DNA of 64,000 bases from Stentor coeruleus (taxonomy: Eukaryota > Ciliophora > Heterotrichea > Heterotrichida > Stentoridae). Shown here one piece after another: positions 17,175 to 27,764 of this stretch (positions are counted from its first letter, which is position 1; each line of letters opens with the position of its first letter). Made by a program: the position numbers and the translations under genes. The notes under the pieces were generated by a model. That model made no database searches, was not told the origin of the DNA, and worked only from the letters and a program-made list of their open reading frames with translations. The stretch lies in the NCBI GenBank assembly GCA_001970955.1, contig MPUH01000301.1:1-64000 (forward strand), given 5' to 3'.

Positions 17175-20100
17175 TTAAGCGGCAAGATTGTAACTATGTC
17201 TTCTATTTAGTCCACTGGCTCGAATAGACAGGATCCCTGAATTCATTTCTCCTGAACTTAATTCTCTACCAGCCTCAGGAAATACCCCACTTGGAATAAG
17301 CAATAATAACCAACGCCAAAAAAATGATAAAATTGAAAAACCAATACTAACAAGCCACTGAAGCACTGAAAGTCCAAATCGATTGCAACTAAACGCATAA
17401 TTTCCTACTTGGACAACTAAAACTTGAATAAAAAATGTTATGATCCAAATCATAATAAACAACCAGTTTTTATGAATCCGACTAAAAACATTAAACTCAT
17501 CTCTAAGTTTTCTTGAATTAATCTCATTTACTAGCTGAAGTAAAACAAAAATATTGAATATATACGTAAAATGTCTACTAGGACCATATTTAGAATTATC
17601 ATAATGCTCTTTGTATAATTCTTCTCCATTATAATCATAGAGTCGGCCACATATAACAGTTTTCCCATTGTTATCATTAGTCTCAATATTTTCATTATCA
17701 TCAAATTCAGGTAAAAAGTATTCTCCAGCATAAACCATTGCAAACATTAAAGAAAGTTGTAATATAGCTTGACCAAATATATGCTTCCACATAGTCTTTG
17801 TTATAATAAAATCTTTCCTTTTATGAGGTTTACGTTTAAGATGTTCATCAGTTGGTGGATCAGTAGCCAAAGCCAAAGATGCGAAAGAGTCCATAATTAA
17901 ATTAACCCATAATAATTGTACAGAAGTAAGTGGACTTTGTTGAATAGTTATAGCACCAATCATAGCTAAAATTACAGCTGCAACATTTACAGTCAATTGA
18001 AACTGCAAAAAACATCTAATATTATCATAAACATTCCTTCCCCATACAACAGCTCTAACTATTGAATTGAAATTATCATCAAGTAAAATAATCCCAGCAG
18101 CTTCTTTTGCAGTTTCAGTACCTGCTATTCCCATAGCAAAACCTATATCTGCTTTTTTTAATGCTGGTGCATCATTAGTTCCATCACCTGTTACTGCAAC
18201 TACATGATCCATTTGCCTTAAACCACAAACTAAAGTATATTTATCGTCAGGTGATGATCTTGCAAGTACAGCTAAATTTTTAACTATGTTTTTAAATTGT
18301 TCAAAGTTAGCAACTACATCTTTTCTTAAAGGCTGACCTGTTCTTTCATGTTCTTTTTTATTCCTTGCACATGGACAGATTTTTTCTTTACATTTATTGC
18401 AAACTGTACCTCCGGTAATTTCATTGAATTCTTTACCTTCCATTACTAGTTGATCATCAGAAGTAATAATAAAACATTCTTTTGCTATTGCTCTAGCTGT
18501 TGCTTTGTTATCACCAGTTACCATTCTTACGGTGATTCCTGCACCTTGGCATTTTCTTACAGCATCAGGTACTTCATCTCTTAGAGGATCACGAATTCCT
18601 GCAAGTCCTATTAGAATTAGATTCTGACTTTCAATTAGAGGAAAACCATGCTCATCTACTGAATCTATGTCTAGGTTGGTTTGAATATCTGAGTAAGCAA
18701 GTGCTATAACTCTTAGAGCCTTTTCTGTCATGCTCATTATAACTGTATTTACTATGTTTTGACCATCAGCATCCATTTTTCTCAAAGATCCATCAATGTT
18801 TATATAATGAGAACAGTTTTTAGCCACAACTTCTGCTGCACCTTTTACATGAACTCTCTTCCTTCCATCTTCCAAAGATACTACTATACTTGATCTTTTA
18901 CGTTTTGAAGAAAAAGGGTATATTTTATAGAACCTTTCAAAATAGTTCATTCGTGTTTCAAGATAATCAGAATGGCCAAGTGTCAGCATCAATAAAAGCA
19001 TAGCGATTTCTGTTTTACTTCCAACCTGCCCTTTTTTTGGATCAATATACGCACTAGAATTAGTAAAAATAGACTCTTTTAATAAATGTAAATATTCAGC
19101 TTGAAAAGTTTTATGCGAAGGAGGATTTTTATCAAAACTAAAAAGTGACCCTACTCCCCAAAACTCACTAACAGTCATTTTATTTTGAGTTAAAGTCCCA
19201 GTTTTATCAGAACATATCACATCAGCACCTCCCATAGTTTCACATGCTTGCATTTTCCTAACAAGATTATTATCAACTTGCATTTTTTTTACAGAATACG
19301 CAAGAGAAATTGTCACAGCCAATGGAAGACCTTCAGGTATAGCTACAACTAAAACTGTTATACCAATAATAAAATACTTAACTAACAGATTTGGATCTTT
19401 ATGTCTATCCCAAACTTTGATACCTGTTCCAATTTCAATAATAAAACGGATATAAAGAGCAATCATAGTTATAATAGCTGCTGCTAAACCACCTTTTCCT
19501 ATAGACCCTGCAAGTTTATCAAGTTTTTTCATCAATGGTGTTGCCTCATCTTCCTGTTCTGCAAGATCCATTATTCTACCTTCAGCAGAATTTTTACCAA
19601 CCGCTAAGACAATCATTACCCCTACACCTTCTGTTAAATTAGTTCCAGAAAGCACTACAGGGCTAGGAATTTCATGATGATGATCTTCAGTATAAGCTTT
19701 ATCACATATCCATGGATTATCTTTTATAAATTCATCCCTGTATTGTAAAGATTCCTTATATCCAAGTTTTTTAATATTTTCATTTTCTCCTGTCATAGCC
19801 GCTTCAACTATTTCAATCTGAGAAGATTCAATCATTATCCCATCAGCTGGAATTGTCACACCATTTTCTAATTTAACAATGTCTCCAACTAAAAGAACAT
19901 TAGGATGAACTAAGTTCCAAGCACCATCTCTAAGTAACGAAATGCATTTAGTTTTGTTATTTTGGTCTTTTAAATCATTAAACTTTTTTTGTTTTTGTAA
20001 ATCATTTATAGCTGTGACATTGACAACAACAACCACTGCAATTATTATAGCAAAGCCTTCTACCCAGCCATATTCTGGATGTTCATCAACAACAGCTCCT

Positions 20101-20498
20101 ATTATTAAACTCACTAAGCCAGAGACGGTTAAAATACGTAATGTCATATCTCCCATAGCTTCCCAGCAAATTGATAAGTAAGTCTTATCTTTTTCTTTTA
20201 TACGTTCATTTTTACCGAATGTGGCAATCCTGTCAGTTTGGTCTTCAGTTGAAGAAAGTCCGTTTTCTTTGTTAGCCTTAAGCTTTTCCACTAAGCCCTG
20301 AACCCCTCCGTGTTCTACTAAGCAATCAATATCTTCAGCTAGCTTTCTTGATCTGTAAAACTCAATAATATCAGTGATTTCTTTCTTAGATATTCCAAAT
20401 GATGAGACCAATGGATCTTCTTGCTCACTAGCATTCAAAGGCCCGATTTTCATATTTATTTCATCATAAACTTCATTTATGTATTTAAGCCCATTCAT
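17175..20498 (-). CDS. Plasma-membrane-type Ca2+-transporting P-type ATPase (PMCA, P2B)
   Basis: P2B calcium pump that exports Ca2+ using ATP through an aspartyl-phosphate intermediate. The 1107-aa product has all core motifs: PEGLPLAVT in TM4, SDKTGTLTQNKM with the phosphorylated Asp near residue 430, KGAAEVV in the nucleotide domain, MVTGDNKATA, VTGDGTNDAPAL in the hinge, and the TM5-TM10 bundle including QLLWVNLIMDSFASLALATDPP. The N-terminal segment resembles PMCAs (ITDIIEFYRSRK...HGGVQGLVEKL). Unusual is a Cys-rich insertion around residues 696-716 (VCNKCKEKICPCARNKK) between the P-domain motifs, which could bind metal. The C-tail after the last membrane segment is only about 40 residues and lacks a clear calmodulin-binding helix. 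Confidence 0.97.
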   Translation of the reverse strand: MNGLKYINEVYDEINMKIGPLNASEQEDPLVSSFGISKKEITDIIEFYRSRKLAEDIDCLVEHGGVQGLVEKLKANKENGLSSTEDQTDRIATFGKNERIKEKDKTYLSICWEAMGDMTLRILTVSGLVSLIIGAVVDEHPEYGWVEGFAIIIAVVVVVNVTAINDLQKQKKFNDLKDQNNKTKCISLLRDGAWNLVHPNVLLVGDIVKLENGVTIPADGIMIESSQIEIVEAAMTGENENIKKLGYKESLQYRDEFIKDNPWICDKAYTEDHHHEIPSPVVLSGTNLTEGVGVMIVLAVGKNSAEGRIMDLAEQEDEATPLMKKLDKLAGSIGKGGLAAAIITMIALYIRFIIEIGTGIKVWDRHKDPNLLVKYFIIGITVLVVAIPEGLPLAVTISLAYSVKKMQVDNNLVRKMQACETMGGADVICSDKTGTLTQNKMTVSEFWGVGSLFSFDKNPPSHKTFQAEYLHLLKESIFTNSSAYIDPKKGQVGSKTEIAMLLLMLTLGHSDYLETRMNYFERFYKIYPFSSKRKRSSIVVSLEDGRKRVHVKGAAEVVAKNCSHYINIDGSLRKMDADGQNIVNTVIMSMTEKALRVIALAYSDIQTNLDIDSVDEHGFPLIESQNLILIGLAGIRDPLRDEVPDAVRKCQGAGITVRMVTGDNKATARAIAKECFIITSDDQLVMEGKEFNEITGGTVCNKCKEKICPCARNKKEHERTGQPLRKDVVANFEQFKNIVKNLAVLARSSPDDKYTLVCGLRQMDHVVAVTGDGTNDAPALKKADIGFAMGIAGTETAKEAAGIILLDDNFNSIVRAVVWGRNVYDNIRCFLQFQLTVNVAAVILAMIGAITIQQSPLTSVQLLWVNLIMDSFASLALATDPPTDEHLKRKPHKRKDFIITKTMWKHIFGQAILQLSLMFAMVYAGEYFLPEFDDNENIETNDNNGKTVICGRLYDYNGEELYKEHYDNSKYGPSRHFTYIFNIFVLLQLVNEINSRKLRDEFNVFSRIHKNWLFIMIWIITFFIQVLVVQVGNYAFSCNRFGLSVLQWLVSIGFSILSFFWRWLLLLIPSGVFPEAGRELSSGEMNSGILSIRASGLNRRHSYNLAA

Positions 20499-21207
20499 AT
20501 GTTAAGATAAGCTTGACATATTTTAAAAATCCTAAGTATTTTGCACTAACTCCCAGCCATTTTAAAATTATTTCTAATAGTTAGATTTAAATGAAATTAT
20601 GGGTTTAAGGTTGGGGTAATAATTATATTTTTTTTTGTTTGGATAAGGAGTGATATCAGATATCATTTTAAAGTTAAGAGAAATACAGTTTTTTAAAATA
20701 ATTGTAATGTGAATTGAAATATTATTTAACTCAGCATATGGTTTTATTGAATTATTAGCAGATTGAAATGCTATTATTATTATTAGGATTTATTTGAAAA
20801 TATAATACTGAAAAGAAGCCAAATTGATGAATATGCATAACTTTAGGTCAAAAAAACTCATACTTTAAGTAATTAGATATATAAGACATTAGAAGTTTTA
20901 TTCGAATGCATGCTTACCTTAGATTTGATATTTTTTCATTTGAGTGAGGAAATTTTAGAAACCCCTGATTGCTAGGCATGAACAGCTACAGTTTTATTAG
21001 CATTGAATTTCATTTTAAGCATAGCAAAATCAAAACACCTTATGTTATAATAAAAATAGTTTTTTATTCAATTCCATACATAAAAAATTTATTATTTGAT
21101 TTTTATTACGCCTTTAACTTATTCTTCACATTTTTAACAATATAAAGGAATGCCTTGAGTTTGGAAAACTGCTGGTATTCATTTTTCAAAAATAGTTTTA
21201 ATAGTAA
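20499..21207. promoter_or_regulatory. Divergent spacer, no gene seen
   Basis: AT-rich spacer between the start of the Ca2+-ATPase (minus) and a small membrane-protein gene (plus). The ATPase-proximal part is rich in G over C on the plus strand and the distal part is C-richer, the same pattern as in other divergent spacers here. No RNA gene recognised. Confidence 0.4.
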
Positions 21208-21564
21208 ATGGATCTCTCAAGAGAAATTTGCGATGGAAATACTAAGAAAGCACAAAAATATAAACTCCTTATGGAATATATGAAAACTGCGCCAATAACT
21301 TCAGCGAAAATGATTGAAGATAAAAAGAGTATGTCAAAAAGTTTTATTTTCCAGTTTATCTATAAAGGAATTTTTTATGGGGCGCTTGGTTTTGGGTATG
21401 CGCATATTTTAAATGTTTTTAGGAAAATGCCAAAGTCTTATTATGTTTTACCTCCTCTTGTTTGTGTATTTTTTAGTTTTTTTGAGTATAAAGAACATCA
21501 ATTTCAGAAATACAAAATAGTTGATAAATATGAATATGATCTGATCAAGTATTACTGCAAATAA
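21208..21564 (+). CDS. Small uncharacterised membrane protein
   Basis: A 118-aa product I do not recognise. The first 45 residues are charged; two hydrophobic segments follow (about 48-67, FIFQFIYKGIFYGALGFGY, and about 80-92, YVLPPLVCVFFSF), then a charged tail EYKEHQFQKYKIVDKYEYD. This suggests a two-pass or hairpin membrane protein of an organelle or the endomembrane system, but no family motif is visible. It is isolated in a gene-poor stretch; the ATG follows an AT-rich leader. Confidence 0.6.
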   Translation: MDLSREICDGNTKKAQKYKLLMEYMKTAPITSAKMIEDKKSMSKSFIFQFIYKGIFYGALGFGYAHILNVFRKMPKSYYVLPPLVCVFFSFFEYKEHQFQKYKIVDKYEYDLIKYYCK

Positions 21565-23072
21565 TCTAACTAGGCTTTTCTTATAATTATTTTTAATTTC
21601 CCGCTTGAAAAAAAATTATTATCCGTAGTTTCTATGATTTTTAAGTAAAATTTTTAATGGAATGCTTTTTATAAACTAAGGAGAAAAACTTTTAGATGTT
21701 TGTAAAGGAATTGGGTTTAGAATTAATATTTTTGTTAGAGGCATTATAGTTTTAAATCTCTAAGGCAATTACTATGAAAAAAATATTCATGCTTATTATT
21801 CAGTTTCTTTATAAACAAAAGCATAAGTATTTAATTTCTTAAAGTTTATTTTTAGTGAATAATTTGCTATCCATGCTATTACTTTAATTTTCTTTAATCC
21901 ACTTAATATAGGATATCTCATAAAAGGTTTATTTTTGATATGGTTGAACACAGTAAAATCATCACTTATATTCTTGCTTAAGCAATCAAATCAATGCTCT
22001 TTTTCACAACTTTTTATGGGTAAACAAAGGATGATTCTTTAGATTTTGCTTAATACTTAAAAATAATTGGAAGGTTAATAATTGTCTTTAGTTAATCTAT
22101 AGATATAATATTAACATCATTATCTGCTACTTTTTACTTTTATTTGAATAATATTTTCAAGTAAGTCTAAAATTATACTATGAGTGTCTTATGATATGCT
22201 ATAATTTAGATATGAATGGAATCTATTATAAATCAAACTCTAATTGATATAATTAATCTTTAGAGATCTCATGATAGATTTCTTAGAAATAGTTAAGGTA
22301 TTTTAAGCCACGAGCTCATTTTTACATAGAATAAAAAAGTCTACCAGAGTTTAAAATGCTTAAAATTCAACAGAAAGTTTTTTAAAATCTTTTAAAATGA
22401 TAATATAATGTAATATAAAATAATTAAGTTAGCTTTTTTGAAGTTATTTTATTGAAAATTATAATGAAATAGAATATATATCTTCCTGATTGCTTCAAGT
22501 AACAATAGGCTATATTTATTTGAGAAGGCCAGCAGATTCCATTTCCTGATTGCCTTAGCATACTTGATATCACAAAAGATATTATGTATTTCAAGAATAT
22601 AACCTACGTATTATATCAAGTGATATTATGAAGTATTTATTGTTAGTATTTAACCTTCTGCTATACAACTTTTGACACTAAAACATCAGAGATTAGATCA
22701 ACTCTAAACAAATAGAAGTTTGCAGTTATTAGCATCTACGAGGAACTAAGTAAAATCTCACTAAAACCTAAAAAGCAAAGAACTAAAATAACTACTCATA
22801 AAAAGTTTTTTCATCAGATAAATAATAAAATTCAAAACTCAAAGGGCCCTACAAAACATTCAAATACAAATCATAAAATCTTAATCCTAAGCATCATAAA
22901 ACTAATTATTTCTAACCACCACAATAATTCAAATATTCTTCAAGCTTATTCTTCTTACAAGCATCAACTATCCTACACTCTATACAAAATATCATAAAAT
23001 AACCCACAAATTAATAATTTTAAAATCTACCTCTACTTTATAATGCAATTTTCTTTTTGAATCTAATTATAA
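21565..23072. other. 1.5-kb intergenic region, nothing recognised
   Basis: The longest gene-free stretch in the window. No frame longer than about 60 codons looks coding, and no tRNA A/B boxes or strong hairpins were found. The last 300 bases are G-poor on the plus strand, as expected upstream of the TPR gene. An unknown small RNA gene could hide here. Confidence 0.4.
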
Positions 23073-24164
23073 ATGGATAAAAAGTCAGGATTCATGTATG
23101 GGCTCAACAAAGCTTTAGAAAATGCTACAAGTAAAAATACAATTTTCATAGAACAGCTTCCTGTAGGTGTTAGTAAATTTCGAGCTCTAATTCACTCTAC
23201 GCTCTCAGAAAATCATCGAAGTGCAGCATTTGATATTCTTTTCAACGTTACTGATGAAGTTAGTAAAAGAGATTATATAGACGGTGTTTTATGTGCAGGA
23301 AGATTCTTACTAAGTAATAAATTTGTTGAAGAATGTTATATCTTCTTATCAATCTGTCAACAAAAGGTTGAACAAGTATATGGTGAACCTGTTGATTATG
23401 CACTTTATGAAGAGATTGGAAATATGTTTTATTTAGCTGGGCTTTGTAATGATGCTATAAGATGGTATGAGAAATTAATGGATTTGAATGAAGCCCCTGA
23501 AAGTAGAATGTATTTTAATATAGGAATGTGTTATCAAGTCATGGAAATGCATACAGAAGCAATTGAAAGTTATACAAAAAGTACATATGCTGACCCCAAG
23601 TTTACAAAAAGCTGGGTTAATCTTGGGTATTGCTATATAAAAACAGGCCGTGCAAGCAAAGCTATTCAAGCTTTTCAGCAACTACCCCTTTCTGCTGAAA
23701 GCCTTCTTTGTTTAGGAAATGCTCACTTTCATAATAAAAATTATGAAGAATCAATAGCGTTTTATTTGAGATCTATTGAGTTTAAAGAAGATTCAGGAAC
23801 TTATAATAATCTTGGTCTTGCGCTAAAAAAAGTTGGACTTCTTCAGGATTCAATATATGCATTTTGTGACTCACTTTCATGTAAACCTAGTTCAGAAGCA
23901 GTGACAAATCTTTTAACTCTTTATATTGAACTAGAAAAAAAATCTGAAGCTGTTCAGATATATAAAACTTGTGGCCATTTACTTTCTCTTCAGGATTCAA
24001 AAATACTAATGAAAGTGTTTGAAGAAAAGTTCCCAAATAAACGAAATACAATTATCGCTGGAGGAGCTCAGAATATATTTGCAAATATAATAAGAAAAAA
24101 TACGATTATTGGTAAGAGAAACTCTATAATACCTCGTACTCCATCTCCAAACAAGCTTAAGTAA
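23073..24164 (+). CDS. Tetratricopeptide-repeat (TPR) protein
   Basis: A 363-aa protein with at least five TPR units between about residues 100 and 300, e.g. EEIGNMFYLAGLCNDAIRWYEK, YFNIGMCYQVMEMHTEAIESY, SWVNLGYCYIKTGRASKAI, LLCLGNAHFHNKNYEESI and YNNLGLALKKVGLLQDSI. The spacing fits canonical 34-residue repeats. The N-terminal 60 residues and a basic C-terminal tail (IIRKNTIIGKRNSIIPRTP) have no visible domain. TPRs are protein-interaction scaffolds; in ciliates many belong to ciliary transport or assembly factors (BBS4- or IFT-like), but nothing here decides that. The start context is TTATAAATGG. Confidence 0.8.
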   Translation: MDKKSGFMYGLNKALENATSKNTIFIEQLPVGVSKFRALIHSTLSENHRSAAFDILFNVTDEVSKRDYIDGVLCAGRFLLSNKFVEECYIFLSICQQKVEQVYGEPVDYALYEEIGNMFYLAGLCNDAIRWYEKLMDLNEAPESRMYFNIGMCYQVMEMHTEAIESYTKSTYADPKFTKSWVNLGYCYIKTGRASKAIQAFQQLPLSAESLLCLGNAHFHNKNYEESIAFYLRSIEFKEDSGTYNNLGLALKKVGLLQDSIYAFCDSLSCKPSSEAVTNLLTLYIELEKKSEAVQIYKTCGHLLSLQDSKILMKVFEEKFPNKRNTIIAGGAQNIFANIIRKNTIIGKRNSIIPRTPSPNKLK

Positions 24165-24742
24165 GAAATAGATATCTGAATTAACTTTGATAAGTTGAAA
24201 ATAATACTTTTGATTAATACTTATTTTAACTATCTTTTACTAAATGCGAGTATATCATGAATTTACTCTGTGATTTTCAATGCTAATCAATTTATCTTAG
24301 TGTTTTTCTTGTGATTTTATGAGTTTTTTGGTTTTAAGTTATTTTTTAATACCATTCACTGTTAGGTTTTTGTGATGCACATTATTAAAGAATAGGATTT
24401 AAATATTTTTTAGTGTGTATTAAGAAAATATTTAATGGAACTAGCTTTGTATAGTTATATAAACTTCTTAAGCTGAATGAAAATTATATGTTATAGTTAC
24501 TATGCCAATTTAAAAAAAAAATGTTCTTAATACTTTACTTTTATACTTTTTTTTGAAATACTTAGTATGCCTTTTTAGATGAAAAGCTATTTTATTAATT
24601 AAATGCAACCAAGCAATATTGTTTTTGACTTTTTATTTCAAATATTTTTAAAATAAGTACTAAAACTTTAACAGAGCAGCTTAAAGCAAAGCTAAAATCT
24701 TTGAAATTCAACTTATCTGATTACTATAATGATAATTTATTA
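24165..24742. other. Intergenic region, no gene seen
   Basis: AT-rich spacer between two plus-strand genes. A TTG-initiated extension of the next frame begins at 24701, but I start the gene at the first ATG. No RNA gene or repeat seen. Confidence 0.4.
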
Positions 24743-25492
24743 ATGGTTTTATCCACTTTAATAATAAATAGTATGATCGTTTATCTTCTAATAGGGCTTC
24801 TATCATGTGAAGCCTTTCCTGAAGCTTATGTTGTTCAACCTCTACCAAGATCAAGTATTCTTACCAAAAGTCCTCCATGTGGTGGTATACCCAAAGGCAA
24901 ATCGCATCTTTTATCTGAGCCAGGATCCTTAAACCCTATATCATGGGAAGTAATCACCCCTTCTACAGGTAAATGTTCAGTCAAACTATCATACGGAACA
25001 GATATTTCTACTTACCACACTTTAGTTCCAACAGACAATTCAACTGATATCAATGGATGGTTTGATTGTGGTGATGAAAAAGGTCTCCATTCAAAAATTT
25101 TTATGTTCCCTTCTGGAGTGTCATGTGATATCTGTACTTTGCAATGGATCTGGAATACTGAGTTAATTACTTATTATCAATGTATTGACATAGAAATAAT
25201 TGAAGGTGTAGATAGTGCCTGTTATGGAAAATGTAAAAATGGTGGCTATTGTAGTGAAGGTCTCTGTGTTTGTCCTAATAGTTGGGTAGGAGTCTATTGT
25301 GAACATGAAGCTAAAATTGAATCAGTAAGTATAGTCAATCTTTTTATAGCACTGATGATTCTTCTTTTCATAGCAATGCTTCTTTTGTTTATTTTGTTTA
25401 TAAGAACAAAGCAAAAACTTACTGAAACTGAGAAATTGTTTCTTAGAAGATTCTGTCCATGTCTTTTGCCTCAAGATCAAATAATCAATTAA
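24743..25492 (+). CDS. Type I membrane protein with LPMO/chitin-binding-4-like domain and EGF module
   Basis: A 249-aa secreted-type protein. It starts with a hydrophobic signal sequence (STLIINSMIVYLLIGLLSC). An extracellular domain follows with a cysteine pattern like lytic polysaccharide monooxygenase or type-4 chitin-binding domains (PPCGG, then CDICTLQWIWNTE and YYQCIDIEI, the last two matching the conserved C-terminal strand of that fold). Next come one EGF-like module (CYGKCKNGGYCSEGLCVCP), one transmembrane segment (IVNLFIALMILLFIAMLLLF) and a short basic cytoplasmic tail. I see no histidine at a plausible mature N-terminus, so a copper His-brace is unlikely, and a binding or structural role fits better. 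The fold assignment is an inference from the cysteine and aromatic pattern. The ATG at 24743 is chosen; 24773 is also possible. Confidence 0.7.
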   Translation: MVLSTLIINSMIVYLLIGLLSCEAFPEAYVVQPLPRSSILTKSPPCGGIPKGKSHLLSEPGSLNPISWEVITPSTGKCSVKLSYGTDISTYHTLVPTDNSTDINGWFDCGDEKGLHSKIFMFPSGVSCDICTLQWIWNTELITYYQCIDIEIIEGVDSACYGKCKNGGYCSEGLCVCPNSWVGVYCEHEAKIESVSIVNLFIALMILLFIAMLLLFILFIRTKQKLTETEKLFLRRFCPCLLPQDQIIN

Positions 25493-25548
25493 GTTAGTCA
25501 GTTTTAAGTTTAATAAATTCACAGAAGAATTAATAAATTTAGGAGATA

Positions 25549-27675
25549 ATGGAAAAATATACTGAAGTATTTTACTGGGGAAGCGATAGTAATGGAGAGT
25601 TTGGTGTTGGTGAAAAGTCAATTGGGAAAATTTATAAAAGTCCTCATTGTTGTAGTTTTAGTGTCCAGATTAAAATGATTGCTTGTGGTGATGACCATTC
25701 TGGGTTTATAGCATCAAATGGTTACCTTTATATGATGGGAAGTAATCAATACGGTAAATTAGGTGTAAGCAACCTTATACAACAAAATGCTTCAAGACCT
25801 GTACTTGTTGAAAGTTTAACAGACTTTGAAGTTTCAGAGATTAGTTGTGGGCTTAATCATACAGGAATTGTAACAAGTAATGGCTTAGTGTTTACTTGGG
25901 GACAAGGAAGTTATGGGCAACTTGGAATTGGTGAAGTTGATTTATCACCACAACCAGTTCAGTTAGAACTACCAAGTGCAGCTTTGGTAATAAGTTGTGG
26001 TGGGAGACACACGGCTGTAATACTTGCGAACTCAAATAGAAATCTAGCGATTTGGGGTTCAGGGGATACTGGACAACTCGGTACAGGATCACGGGAATTT
26101 GCTAAAACTCCACTGATTCTCAATTTAAACAATATCAAACAAGTCTGTTGTGGTAATTCTCATACACTTGTGCTAACTGAATCTAACGAAATTCTTGCTA
26201 CAGGTTCTAATATTTTCGGACAGCTTGGAATAGGATCAAAAGAAAATTCTAATATCTTCCTCAAGATCCCATCACTAAAATCTAAAAATATAGCGAAAAT
26301 TGCTGCAAATAATTTTTCAGCATGTCTGACTGCTGAGGGAGATATTTTCATATGGGGAGATTCATTTTTAGATGCTAGGGGGAATCTTGAAAGATGTTTA
26401 CCAAGGAGGATTGAAGCTCCAAATAAATTTGTGGATATTAATTTAGGAAGTGAATTTGTCATTGCCTGTGATAGGAATGGATTGCTCTATTCCTGGGGTT
26501 CAGGTTCAAATGGTTGTCTTGGAAGCGCTTCATTTGAAAAAAACATATCATTCCGTCCTTTAAATGAACTTCAAAGCAAAAGTGTTAGACAAGTAGCTTG
26601 TGGTAGCAATTTTGTAATTGCTTTAGGTGTTGATATGGACAAGTTTCGAAACACAGAAAAAGGTAAATCAACAAAAGATAATCAAGAACTTCTTTTATGT
26701 CTTGAAGAAATGCGCAAAGAAATATCAAGACTTCAAAAAGGTACAGGTGGTCTTGAGGACTTAAATTGTAAGTTGGAACAAAGTAAAATAAAACAACGGC
26801 ATTTACAATCGCTTTACATGGAGGAACAAGTACAAAGATCAAGTATTGAAGCTATATTAAAAGAGTCAAACAATGAAAAAGAGCTTTCGTATAAAAAAAT
26901 TGAAGATATGTCCCAAACAATTCAACAACTCACATTGCAAAATAAAGATTTAGAAAAAAGTATTTATTTGAAAACTAATGAATTAGATGAAACACATAAG
27001 AAACTACAAGAAATTATTATAAGAAATAAAGACTTAGAAAGTGAACTTGAACAGATTCCGTTGATGCTTAAAACTGTTAAAGATCTTGAATTGAAACTTC
27101 AAGGCTCTGAAGATGAGAAATCTGGTGTGAATGGTAAAATCATTAAAAGCTTAGAGGAAAACACTAAATTGATGATGAAAAACCAAAAACTTCAGGAAGA
27201 AATTTCTGTGAAGACTAAAGAAATATTTGAACTCAGCAAAAAATGCGAAAATTTTGGAATGGAAAAAGCGAGAAACGCAGAGCTTCAGCAACAGAATTAT
27301 CAATTAAATAAAAAAATTACTGATATCGAAGCGGAACTAGTGAAAAAAATTGAATATTTTACAGAAAACATTAACTACCTAAAGAAAGAAGTTGAAAACC
27401 TAACAAGAACCGGTAAGGAAAAAGATGATTTTATTGAAAAACTCAAACATGAACTTCAATATGTAACTTCTAATTTTGAGCACTTGACTACAGATAAATC
27501 AAAGCTAGAAAAAAAACTATCTGAACAAAAAAGGGTTAATAAAGATATTATAAACAGTATACAAAGAGAACTTTCTACAAGGGCTGAAAACATGAAGCAA
27601 TATTCTATACCTCCAAAAAAAGGGTTTTCAAGCTCATATGGTCAAAACTTTGATACATTCAGAAAAACCGAATAA
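25549..27675 (+). CDS. RCC1-repeat protein with long C-terminal coiled coil
   Basis: A 708-aa protein with an N-terminal seven-bladed RCC1-type beta-propeller (about residues 1-365). The repeats end in the usual S/A-CGxxH motif: IACGDDHSGF, ISCGLNHTGI, ISCGGRHTAV, VCCGNSHTLV and VACGSNFVIAL. WGxGxxGQLG segments precede them. The remaining 340 residues form an almost continuous coiled coil. RCC1 propellers serve as Ran exchange factors or as interaction platforms (RPGR, NEK8/9). The coiled-coil tail and lack of a kinase favour a structural or ciliary-base role, but this is inference. It begins 56 bp after the preceding gene and ends 89 bp before the RPAP3-like gene, in a packed plus-strand array. 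Confidence 0.85.
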   Translation: MEKYTEVFYWGSDSNGEFGVGEKSIGKIYKSPHCCSFSVQIKMIACGDDHSGFIASNGYLYMMGSNQYGKLGVSNLIQQNASRPVLVESLTDFEVSEISCGLNHTGIVTSNGLVFTWGQGSYGQLGIGEVDLSPQPVQLELPSAALVISCGGRHTAVILANSNRNLAIWGSGDTGQLGTGSREFAKTPLILNLNNIKQVCCGNSHTLVLTESNEILATGSNIFGQLGIGSKENSNIFLKIPSLKSKNIAKIAANNFSACLTAEGDIFIWGDSFLDARGNLERCLPRRIEAPNKFVDINLGSEFVIACDRNGLLYSWGSGSNGCLGSASFEKNISFRPLNELQSKSVRQVACGSNFVIALGVDMDKFRNTEKGKSTKDNQELLLCLEEMRKEISRLQKGTGGLEDLNCKLEQSKIKQRHLQSLYMEEQVQRSSIEAILKESNNEKELSYKKIEDMSQTIQQLTLQNKDLEKSIYLKTNELDETHKKLQEIIIRNKDLESELEQIPLMLKTVKDLELKLQGSEDEKSGVNGKIIKSLEENTKLMMKNQKLQEEISVKTKEIFELSKKCENFGMEKARNAELQQQNYQLNKKITDIEAELVKKIEYFTENINYLKKEVENLTRTGKEKDDFIEKLKHELQYVTSNFEHLTTDKSKLEKKLSEQKRVNKDIINSIQRELSTRAENMKQYSIPPKKGFSSSYGQNFDTFRKTE

Positions 27676-27764
27676 ATATTCAAGTACATAGGATTAAAAT
27701 CTTTTAGTAATTTTTATTGATTAAATAGTTTTATCTACTCAAAATAAGGAAATTTGTAATAAAA

